A stretch of DNA of 35,054 nucleotides from a virus, in the IMG/VR virus record IMGVR_UViG_3300009436_000056, positions 1 to 35,054 of that record; one strand, written 5' to 3'. A program made the translations under genes and the position numbers. The notes beneath the pieces are model-generated. The model made no database searches, was not told where the DNA came from, and worked only from the letters and a program-made list of their open reading frames with translations. Positions within the stretch are counted from its first letter, which is position 1, and each line of letters opens with the position of its first letter. This document shows, in pieces, positions 27,830-34,728 of this stretch.

Positions 27830-28484
27830 TTTGAATTACGTATCAGTAGATTTTTCATTAAACTCACCGGGTATTTGTATTTTAAATACAGAATCCAACA
27901 CACACCATTATATAAGTTATATTAAACCAGGTTTGGGTACTAAAAAAGAACAAAAGCTTCAAGAAGATATTAGCTTGTTAGAAGATGTTACTTTAATTTA
28001 TCAAGAAGATTGGAAAACTAAATTTGGAGATTATTCAAAAAATGAGTTTGCTAAAATCAAAAGATATATTCAAACAGCAGATGATATTATTAATTTAATT
28101 GTAAACATAACACATTCTAAACAAGATTATATTATTGCATTCGAAGGAACTTCTTATGGTTCTAAAATGGGTACAAACAATATAATTGATATGGCTGCAG
28201 GTGCCGCAATCCTTAAAGAACAAATGATATCTCAACTTCATGTTGAAGACATGTTAACTGTAGCTCCTACTACTATTAAGAAATTTGCTGGTAAAGGTAA
28301 TATGAATAAACTTCAATTGTTTGATGCTTATCAACAAAATGTGAACGATGACCCAATCTTAGCTCAAAGTCCTTTGCATAAATTAATTAAAAATCTTGAA
28401 ATTGGGAAAAAGATCCCGAAGCCTTTAGACGACTTGGTAGATGCATATTTCTTAGTTGCATTCGTTGCCAACCCCACAACCTAA
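27804..28484 (+). CDS. RuvC-like Holliday junction resolvase
   Basis: The product is a RuvC/RNase H-fold nuclease. The first acidic motif is YVSVDFSLNSPGI (Asp16 counted from the ATG), the second is IIAFEGTSYGSK (Glu114), and the C-terminal one is PLDDLVDAYFLV (Asp209, Asp210, Asp213). Between them lies VAPTTIKKFAGKGNMNK, the family's 'p..vKk...GkG.a.K' helix. It would resolve branched DNA before packaging, the job of endonuclease VII (gp49) in T4. The ATG at 27804 overlaps the upstream gene by 26 bases. A TTG at 27831, one base after the upstream stop, would give the usual short N-terminus (xNYVSVDFS) and may be the true start. Confidence 0.78.
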   Translation: MLLLVKDSNLNYVSVDFSLNSPGICILNTESNTHHYISYIKPGLGTKKEQKLQEDISLLEDVTLIYQEDWKTKFGDYSKNEFAKIKRYIQTADDIINLIVNITHSKQDYIIAFEGTSYGSKMGTNNIIDMAAGAAILKEQMISQLHVEDMLTVAPTTIKKFAGKGNMNKLQLFDAYQQNVNDDPILAQSPLHKLIKNLEIGKKIPKPLDDLVDAYFLVAFVANPTT

Positions 28485-28573
28485 TCTTTCCTCTGACTTA
28501 ACTAACATTTATTATATGCTAGTTGTGAGAAACTGTTTCATAATTTAATAATTTATTTTTAATAAGTCTCTCC
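28485..28573 (+). promoter_or_regulatory. Intergenic region with interleaved inverted repeats
   Basis: The 89-base gap holds the 5' arms of two inverted repeats. GTTTCAT (28535-28541) pairs with ATGAAAC (28574-28580), and AGTCTC (28565-28570) pairs with GAGACT (28586-28591). The second pair crosses the first, so in RNA they form either a pseudoknot or two alternative folds. The first pair would bury the ATG at 28574. The gap marks the boundary between the structural/resolvase genes and the gp32 replication block. No convincing promoter could be assigned. Confidence 0.45.
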
Positions 28574-28801
28574 ATGAAACAAAATGAGACTAAGATATAT
28601 AATAGGTATAATAACAAAAGTATTAATTACATGTTGATTACTGTAGATTACCTTCGTCTAGTAGACATCCTAAAAAAAATGGTGATAGCGAACCAGCTTA
28701 CTGAAAAGGAAGCATCAGAGTTACTTCACAAATCAGGACTGACTAAGTTAAAGGATAATAGATGGAAGGAACCGTCTGGAGCAATCTTAACTATTAATTG
28801 A
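28574..28801 (+). CDS. Small protein upstream of gp32, unknown
   Basis: From the first ATG the product is 75 residues. From the ATG at 28631 it is 56 residues, starting MLITVDYLRLVDILKKMVIA. The shorter form is the more convincing protein: an amphipathic helix, then LTEKEASELLHKSGLTKLKD and a closing NRWKEPSGAILTIN, suggesting a compact helical domain. The longer start lies inside an inverted repeat, and residues 2-18 are a polar Asn/Lys-rich stretch that may be untranslated leader. Upstream of 28631 there are two TATAAT-like hexamers (near 28598 and 28605). No function is recognised. Its place before gp32 suggests an early replication-related gene. Confidence 0.5.
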   Translation: MKQNETKIYNRYNNKSINYMLITVDYLRLVDILKKMVIANQLTEKEASELLHKSGLTKLKDNRWKEPSGAILTIN

Positions 28802-28896
28802 AACTATTAATTATTATACAATATAAGGAAACGAAAGAACATTAAAGTAATTTCAAGGTAAACAATTTTAACAAACTAAACAATTTAAAGGAAATC
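28802..28896 (+). promoter_or_regulatory. gp32 mRNA leader with operator-like A/U-rich repeats
   Basis: The 95-base leader is nearly free of G and C close to the start codon. It contains a direct repeat AAACAATTT (28860-28868 and 28878-28886), then AAAGGAAATC directly before the ATG. AAAGGA (28887-28892) is one of the few Shine-Dalgarno-like sequences in the window. In T4, gp32 represses its own translation by binding an unstructured A/U-rich leader that ends in a very similar AAGGAAAT ribosome-binding site. An 11-base direct repeat (aactattaatt, 28789-28799 and 28802-28812) spans the end of the upstream gene. Autoregulation here is an inference from that resemblance. Confidence 0.45.
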
Positions 28897-29814
28897 ATGA
28901 GCGAATCATTTGACATTTTTAACTTGGGCGTAGAAGACGTAGAAACGCATGCGGCCAAACAAACAACAGTAAACGAGATTTACAAACCAACAGCAGACGA
29001 TGGTAAAGACGGAACTTACAAAGCACTAATACGTTTTGTACCTAATCCGGAAAACCCTCGTAATTCACTAATCCAAAAATACGTACACTGGTTAACTAAC
29101 TCTTCAGGAGATGGTAAATTAGTAGACAGCCCATCAACAATCGGAGAGAAATGTCCTATTGCAGATGTATTTTGGAAATTAAGAAAGTCTGACTCAGCAG
29201 TTGACCGTAAGTCATCTGAAAAACTGAAAAGACGCCAACAATATTATGCACTTATCAAAATCGTAAAGGATCCACAAAATCCAGATTTAGAAGGAACATA
29301 TAAAATATTTAAATTTGGTTACAAGATCAAAGAAAAGATCGACGCTGAATTGAAACCAGACTTTGGTGAACCAACACAAGTATTTGACTTGTTTGAAGGT
29401 AAGAACTTCGAATTGATCATTACTCGTCAAGGTGAATATAACAACTACGACAAATCTAAATTCTCAGCTAGTACTTCACCAATTGATATGGCAGGAACGT
29501 TAGCAGAAAGAGATAAAGAGACTATGGAAACAATAAAAGCTGAGCTTGAAGCAGCACCTTCATTGAAAGGATATGACTATCAAGCATGGGATGAAGATAC
29601 TAGAACATTTGTTAATGATGTACTAAGAATGTATTTAAACCCAGGTGAATCTATTTCTCATATGACATCTGTCCCAAAGGCAGCACCTAAAGTAGCACAA
29701 ACTGTGCCGGCAACGGAATCAGCAGTTAATGAAACTACTACTTCAAATAGCGAATCAACAGCAGTTAAGTCTGAAGATGATCTTGATTCTTTTTTGAATG
29801 ACCTCGACATCTAA
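28897..29814 (+). CDS. 32: Single-stranded DNA-binding protein, gp32-like
   Basis: The 305-residue product matches T4 gp32 in length (301) and layout. The short basic/acidic N-terminal arm is followed by the OB-fold core, with LIRFVPNPENPRNSLIQKYV, VHWL, then KLKRRQQYYALIKIVKDPQN, NPDLEGTYKIFKFGYKI and NYDKSKF. All have T4 counterparts (for example [20 protein letters not shown] and GFSNYDESKF). The C-terminus is an acidic tail (SEDDLDSFLNDLDI) like the T4 DDLDDLLNDL tail, which binds replication partners. The T4 zinc site is His64 plus three Cys. Here His64 is present but only one Cys (Cys86) is visible in that region, so zinc binding appears lost. The gene overlaps the primase gene by 17 bases. 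Confidence 0.92.
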   Translation: MSESFDIFNLGVEDVETHAAKQTTVNEIYKPTADDGKDGTYKALIRFVPNPENPRNSLIQKYVHWLTNSSGDGKLVDSPSTIGEKCPIADVFWKLRKSDSAVDRKSSEKLKRRQQYYALIKIVKDPQNPDLEGTYKIFKFGYKIKEKIDAELKPDFGEPTQVFDLFEGKNFELIITRQGEYNNYDKSKFSASTSPIDMAGTLAERDKETMETIKAELEAAPSLKGYDYQAWDEDTRTFVNDVLRMYLNPGESISHMTSVPKAAPKVAQTVPATESAVNETTTSNSESTAVKSEDDLDSFLNDLDI

Positions 29815-30874
29815 TATAAACTTAACAGAAGAGCTAAAGGACAAGATTAGATACTCGTTAAAACAAGTATGTTTACAACATCATTCTACTCCTAATAAGC
29901 AATCACTAAAGGACATGCATGGGCGAATAACCCTAGCATGTCCTTATTGTGGTGATTCCACTAGAGACGATACCAAGAAAAGAGGTAATATATTCTGGGA
30001 CACATTACAATATCACTGCTATAATTGTTCACACCATACAAATCTACACACGTTCCTAAAAGATCATGATGTAAAAATGAATAACACTGATGATACTTTC
30101 ACTGTTATAGATTACATTAAACAAAATAAAATTCAAGTAAATCCAGAATCTGTACTCAAACATGAAGCATTGAGCAAGGTACAGGAATTAGCAATTGATC
30201 TGGAAACATTTAAATCAAAATTCAAAGCAAAGGTAATTGAACCTGGAGATTGGATATGGTTTCAACTTAAAGATAGATTACTACACAATAGATTAGATGA
30301 ATTTTTATATTCTGAAAAAGAACATAGGTTATGGATTCTTAATTTTGGAGCTGAAAATAAAATTATAGGAGCACAGACACGTAGAATGAAAGGATATGGA
30401 CAAAGATATCTAACATATGATTTACCAAAATTACACGAAGAAATGGGAAAACCATTAGATATGACTAATGAAGAGCTTTCGGCATTAACAAAAGTATCTA
30501 CTCTTTTTGGTATAATGCAAGTTAATTTTCAAAGAGATCTTACTATTTTTGAAGGTCCTCTTGATGCAAAGTTTATGCAGAATTCATTAGCGCTTGCAAC
30601 TGCGGGTAGATCTACTGATGATTTTGATGAAATACCCACTGTGAGATATATGTTTGACAATGATGCAACTGGTAAAAAGAAAATGGCAGAAAAACTAAGA
30701 AGAGGTAGATCAGTATTCATGTGGTCTAAATTTCTTAAAGAAAATAAACTAGATAAATATAATATCAAAGATCTTAATGACCTGATATTGAAATGCTATG
30801 AGTTAAAGATAGATGCTCATAAAAAAATTAACGATTATTTCACTTCAAGTCAATTAGATTTATGGTACGTATAG
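29798..30874 (+). CDS. 61: DNA primase, gp61-like (DnaG type)
   Basis: The 358-residue protein is close in length to T4 gp61 (342). An N-terminal zinc ribbon has ligands Cys48 and Cys51 (ACPYCG) and Cys74 and Cys77 (HCYNC). A Toprim domain follows, with Glu252 in DLTIFEGPLDAKF, Asp287/Asp289 in YMFDNDATGKKK, and Asp325/Asp328 in IKDLNDLI. A GAENKIIGAQTRRMKGYGQR segment lies between, as in primase cores. It would make RNA primers with the gp41 helicase, which is not in this window. Its start lies inside the end of gp32, so the two are probably co-translated or at least co-transcribed. Confidence 0.88.
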   Translation: MTSTSNINLTEELKDKIRYSLKQVCLQHHSTPNKQSLKDMHGRITLACPYCGDSTRDDTKKRGNIFWDTLQYHCYNCSHHTNLHTFLKDHDVKMNNTDDTFTVIDYIKQNKIQVNPESVLKHEALSKVQELAIDLETFKSKFKAKVIEPGDWIWFQLKDRLLHNRLDEFLYSEKEHRLWILNFGAENKIIGAQTRRMKGYGQRYLTYDLPKLHEEMGKPLDMTNEELSALTKVSTLFGIMQVNFQRDLTIFEGPLDAKFMQNSLALATAGRSTDDFDEIPTVRYMFDNDATGKKKMAEKLRRGRSVFMWSKFLKENKLDKYNIKDLNDLILKCYELKIDAHKKINDYFTSSQLDLWYV

Positions 30875-31083
30875 ACGATATTAACATTATGGTAGAAGAT
30901 AACTTAGATGATTTCTATAAAGACGGCTCACGTTTTAAAAGAATGAAATTATTAATTGATTTCAAACCATTAGACACGTCTATAGAATCACCAGACATAA
31001 CGTTCTCAAAACCTAAATTTAAAAAAGGACAAAAAATATCAAAATTTATCAAAAACAATAACAACAAAAAATCATTATTCTAA
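30862..31083 (+). CDS. Small protein between primase and uvsY, unknown
   Basis: The 73-residue product has an acidic N-terminal half (MVRIDDINIMVEDNLDDFYK) and a very basic C-terminal half (KPKFKKGQKISKFIKNNNNK) ending KKSLF. It overlaps the primase gene by 13 bases and touches uvsY with no gap, so it is translated as part of this replication unit. A second ATG at 30889 would shorten it by nine residues. The C-terminal KKSLF is reminiscent of the sliding-clamp-binding end of RB69 DNA polymerase (recalled as KKASLFDMFDF), which would suit a replication or late-transcription accessory protein. This is a weak, motif-level resemblance only. Confidence 0.6.
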   Translation: MVRIDDINIMVEDNLDDFYKDGSRFKRMKLLIDFKPLDTSIESPDITFSKPKFKKGQKISKFIKNNNNKKSLF

Positions 31084-31509
31084 ATGAGCGCAAAAGAAAA
31101 TATATTAGCACTAGATCAAAAACTAAGTGCACAAAGAAACGAATGGTCTAATAATATAAAAGCACTTGCTCAAAATCTTAGAAAATTAAATGGACTGGAA
31201 GTGGTTATAGCAGATGTATTATCTTCAAGACAAACATTAGTCGACCAAATGGCATATTTGAACATGAAGGTTAAAGAACAAAAAACTAAAGTCGCTAGTA
31301 GATATAGAACCGCATACATTAAATATTATGAATACGATTACAAGTTGGGAGAAAAACAAAAAGAAAGATTTATTGAAACTGATTTAGCAGATGACAATAT
31401 GATTCTTTCTCATTTAGAAAATCAAATAGAATTTCTAAGAGAATCGGTAAAAACCCTAGATAATATGGGATTTGCCATCCGAAACAGACTGGCATTAAAG
31501 GATCTGTAA
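31084..31509 (+). CDS. uvsY: Recombination mediator, UvsY-like
   Basis: The 141-residue protein is the size of T4 UvsY (137) and is almost entirely helical. The C-terminal helix ending ESVKTLDNMGFAIRNRLALK parallels the T4 ending 'LDAIKSRGFAIKHIQDM'. The middle carries a basic patch (KVKEQKTKVASRYRTAYIKY), expected for DNA binding. UvsY loads the UvsX recombinase onto gp32-coated ssDNA, so its place in the same run as gp32 and next to uvsW supports the assignment. UvsX itself is not in the window. T4 also has uvsW and uvsY side by side, though there gene 25 follows. Confidence 0.75.
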   Translation: MSAKENILALDQKLSAQRNEWSNNIKALAQNLRKLNGLEVVIADVLSSRQTLVDQMAYLNMKVKEQKTKVASRYRTAYIKYYEYDYKLGEKQKERFIETDLADDNMILSHLENQIEFLRESVKTLDNMGFAIRNRLALKDL

Positions 31510-31532
31510 GGTAAATAAAAATGCTCTAAAAC

Positions 31533-33041
31533 ATGGAGCTTAGTTTGACAGAAAATAAACAGTTGTTGCGTATTGACAAAGCAACTGAAATGGAATTAGA
31601 ACAGCTAAATATTTCTTTGAACAGAAGAATTGAATCTTGGCGATTTAATCCATTAGTGAAGAAGGGATTATGGGACGGCTATATTTCATATATAAAAGAT
31701 GATAAATGGATTCCTGCTGGTTTGTGGAGAGAAGTCATGAGCGTATGTAAAACATATGGATATGAACTGACACTAAACAATATTACAGAACTCTTTGACA
31801 GAAACATTAATCAAGAAACATTCACAAAATGGGCTTTAGACTTTTTCGAAAAGTCAGAGATAACGCCCAGGGATTATCAAATTGAAGCAGCATTTAATAT
31901 TCTTAAATTTAAAAAATGTTTAAGTGAATTAGCAACTTCGGCAGGTAAAACACTTATTTCTTTTTTAACAGTAGCATATTTATTAGAAAATCAAAAAGCA
32001 CAAAAAATTCTATTTATTGTGCCTAATGTTTCATTAGTTGTACAAGCAAGTGAAGATTTTTTAGACTATAATTATAGAAACCAAATAGACATCAAGGTAC
32101 AACAGATATACTCCGGTCAAAAAATAAGAGCGGGTAGAAATGTTGTTATAGGTACGTATCAATCACTTGTTAAAAAGAAAAAAGAATATTTTGAACAATT
32201 CGACGCAGTCATTATTGATGAAACACATAAAGCAAAATCACATTCAATCAAAACCATTTTACAAAAATGCACTAATGCCTCTTATCGTTATGGCTTATCA
32301 GGAACAATTCCAAAGGAAGGCTCTCTTGACCGCCTCACGTTAATGGCATACACTGGGCCATTAATTACCGAGATAAGTGCTAATTACTTACAGAACGAAG
32401 GTCACATTGCTGGATGTAAAGTAAAAATAATCAAAATGGATTATGCGCCTCAGTCCGCTAAAGATGCGTTCAGAGAAATGTCACAGAATAGATATGAAAG
32501 CAAAGACGTCTTTAAATTTGAACAAAACTACGTGATCAATTCAATAGGTCGTCTTAATTTTATCACAAACATAATATCTAGGGTTAAAGGTAATGGTCTA
32601 GTATTATTTCATCGCATAGAACATGGTAAAAAAATATATGCCAAACTTAGACAAGAAAATAACAAAACAGTATATTACGTAGACGGTAATACAGATAAAG
32701 ATATTAGGGAAGAATATAAGAAAAAGATGGAAGCAGGTGAGGAAGTTGTTATAGTTGCATCGTATGGTACGTTCTCTACGGGTATCTCTATTAAAAAAAT
32801 ACATAACATATTTTTTACAGAGTCGTTTAAATCCGAAGTAATAATTAGACAATCAATTGGTCGTGGACTTAGACAACACAGCTCAAAAGATTCAGTAAAT
32901 ATCATAGATTTCGTAGATGATTTATCATCACCAGATTGGGATAATTACTTGATCAGACATTCAAAGGCAAGGATAAAAATATACAAGGAACAGAAGTTTG
33001 AATACAACATTAAAAATGTTGAATTTGAAGGAGATATATAA
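31533..33041 (+). CDS. uvsW: DNA/RNA helicase UvsW (superfamily 2)
   Basis: At 502 residues it has almost the same length as T4 UvsW (503). Superfamily 2 motifs are clear: the Q-like RDYQIEA segment, Walker A ATSAGKTL (residues 134-141; Lys139), motif Ia FIVPNVSLVVQ, motif II IIDETHKAKS (Asp229-Glu230), motif III GLSGTIPK, and motif VI IIRQSIGRGLRQ (Arg444 region). The N-terminal about 100 residues (RIESWRFNPLVKKGLWDGYI) form the small UvsW-type substrate-binding domain. UvsW unwinds R-loops, reverses forks and migrates Holliday junctions, which switches phage replication from origin-driven to recombination-driven. It works with the RuvC-like enzyme and UvsY encoded just upstream. Confidence 0.93.
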   Translation: MELSLTENKQLLRIDKATEMELEQLNISLNRRIESWRFNPLVKKGLWDGYISYIKDDKWIPAGLWREVMSVCKTYGYELTLNNITELFDRNINQETFTKWALDFFEKSEITPRDYQIEAAFNILKFKKCLSELATSAGKTLISFLTVAYLLENQKAQKILFIVPNVSLVVQASEDFLDYNYRNQIDIKVQQIYSGQKIRAGRNVVIGTYQSLVKKKKEYFEQFDAVIIDETHKAKSHSIKTILQKCTNASYRYGLSGTIPKEGSLDRLTLMAYTGPLITEISANYLQNEGHIAGCKVKIIKMDYAPQSAKDAFREMSQNRYESKDVFKFEQNYVINSIGRLNFITNIISRVKGNGLVLFHRIEHGKKIYAKLRQENNKTVYYVDGNTDKDIREEYKKKMEAGEEVVIVASYGTFSTGISIKKIHNIFFTESFKSEVIIRQSIGRGLRQHSSKDSVNIIDFVDDLSSPDWDNYLIRHSKARIKIYKEQKFEYNIKNVEFEGDI

Positions 33042-33073
33042 TAATATAGTAATAAAAAATAAATTTAACCAAA

Positions 33074-34708
33074 ATGGCAAAATTACAATCTTTTAGTGAC
33101 TTTTCTACTCTTAGGAATACTAAAACACAAATTAAACTACAAGAAGAAATAGACGCAAAAAGAAATTCTGCGGCCGATGCATTCAAATCAATGTTATCTG
33201 ATTTTGATGTTACTTCTATAAAAGATTTAACTGAAGATCAAAGAATAGAATTTTTTACAAAATTAAAAGGCTCTGGAGTTAATGAATCGGTTTCATTAAT
33301 TGAAGAAGGTACTAGAGGTCAAGTAGGTAAAATAGATAAAAAAGGAAATATAGAATCGGTCTATATACATTATGATTCTTACCCTGAAAACATTTTACCA
33401 CTCCTTAGAAGGGGATATAAAGGTGGTAAAAACATAGATAAAATAATTAAAGGAGGGGCATCTTCTGGACTAGAATCTTCACCTGCTGATATGAACTTCT
33501 ATAAAGACGGCACTAGAAATACTAAAGGCTCTATTTCAAATATTTCAAAATATTTAAAAGACGTTGCTAATGATGGCGGCGCAGAGTTTGCATATTTATG
33601 GGATGAAGCTAACAAAGAGTGGTTAATGGCAGATATTTACGGTAAAGGTTATGACCAAGTATATCCAGCATTTGAAGCACTATTAGTAATGGAAGCTATT
33701 TCGGTACAATATAAAAGAGACGCTAAAAAAGTACACACTGTATACAAAAACATATTTGGTAAAAAATTAACAGATTTTGGTGCAATGGACAAAGTAGGCA
33801 TGTTAGGTTGTATCAAATATCTTTTTGAAGAAGCAATGACGGATGCTAATTTTCATAGAGAAGTAGTTATTTCTAAAAACATCAAAGGTAGAATTGGTCC
33901 ATTTGAATTAAAAGCACCTGGACTTGGTAATCATTTCCTAAAAATAGGAGCTACGACAACTAAAAGAATATTAGACAAATATTATTCAGATCTTGCAAAT
34001 GCTTCCGGATGGTCAGGTATTGGCATCGTTGAAGGTACTGCTTTATACTTAGAAAGTATTAGAGAAGAAGCAATGGGACAGGCATTATTAAATGCGTTTA
34101 ATATGTTCGAATCTAAAAACAATGACAATGTTGGAGATTTACTTACTGAAGCTAAAAACGATGGTAACCTAGATACTATTGCTGATTACGTACAACAAGT
34201 ATTAGATGATGGTAAATCATTTATGGATATTGGTAAAAAACTTAAAGGTGCATACAAGTATGATTTTAGTACTGGTATGATGCCAATGTATATTATCCCA
34301 GTATCTGGAAATAATATTGTTATTATTAACAAAAAATACGTTGAAAACGGACAAGCAGATAGAGTCGTTGGAGATATCGCTATTGGTTTAATGGAATCTT
34401 TAGGTCTTACTGAATCACACCCAAAATGTTCAAATAAAAAAGGACATGCATACAAAGAAATTGACAAAGACGGAACTGTAGAATGTGAATATTGTGGTTT
34501 AAGAAATTCATTATCTGAATCAGTAGTTACTGAAGCAGAAGTTAATTCTGACGAAGAATTTAAAGAATACGCATTCACGGTTTTAAAGAAAGCATTCGGA
34601 GAAGAATTTGATGAAGAAAAGGCACAAGAAGTAGTAGACGGATTAATTGCCAAAAATGATGGAGACTATGGAGCAATGGTAGGTGCATTAACATCCTCGC
34701 TAGGATAA
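33074..34708 (+). CDS. Multidomain phage protein with GTRG and zinc-ribbon-like motifs
   Basis: The 544-residue protein is not assigned to a T4 gene. Residues about 80-145 contain EGTRGQVGKIDKKGNIESVY and then IHYDSYPENILPLLRRGY. This resembles a small domain found in phage and mobile-element proteins with 'sTRG.ig....g....Y.HwDgYP'. A central helical region follows. Near the C-terminus Cys452, His458, Cys471 and Cys474 (HPKCSNKKGHAY ... VECEYCGL) look like a small zinc ribbon. The last about 60 residues are a separate acidic helical tail (SDEEFKEYAFTVLKKAFGEE ... DGDYGAMVGALTSSLG). The role is unknown. Glu-rich boundaries such as SLIEEG and VVTEAE could be protease sites, but this is speculation. 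Confidence 0.6.
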   Translation: MAKLQSFSDFSTLRNTKTQIKLQEEIDAKRNSAADAFKSMLSDFDVTSIKDLTEDQRIEFFTKLKGSGVNESVSLIEEGTRGQVGKIDKKGNIESVYIHYDSYPENILPLLRRGYKGGKNIDKIIKGGASSGLESSPADMNFYKDGTRNTKGSISNISKYLKDVANDGGAEFAYLWDEANKEWLMADIYGKGYDQVYPAFEALLVMEAISVQYKRDAKKVHTVYKNIFGKKLTDFGAMDKVGMLGCIKYLFEEAMTDANFHREVVISKNIKGRIGPFELKAPGLGNHFLKIGATTTKRILDKYYSDLANASGWSGIGIVEGTALYLESIREEAMGQALLNAFNMFESKNNDNVGDLLTEAKNDGNLDTIADYVQQVLDDGKSFMDIGKKLKGAYKYDFSTGMMPMYIIPVSGNNIVIINKKYVENGQADRVVGDIAIGLMESLGLTESHPKCSNKKGHAYKEIDKDGTVECEYCGLRNSLSESVVTEAEVNSDEEFKEYAFTVLKKAFGEEFDEEKAQEVVDGLIAKNDGDYGAMVGALTSSLG

Positions 34709-34728
34709 AAACAATTAATAAACTTCTC

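Noticed and set aside
28529-28539. GAAAC-T-GTTTC palindrome
   Set aside because: A one-base loop cannot close as an RNA hairpin. As a DNA site it is short and unsupported. The longer GTTTCAT/ATGAAAC pairing is more plausible.
28574-28630. The extra 19 residues before MLITVDYL as certain coding sequence
   Set aside because: They are Asn/Lys/Tyr-rich and overlap the inverted repeats, so they may be leader. The gene is kept but its start is left open.
34186-34653. 155-codon open frame on the minus strand
   Set aside because: It lies wholly inside the 544-residue gene. It reads as Ser/Pro/Phe-rich sequence mirroring the Glu/Lys-rich plus-strand gene, with no motif.
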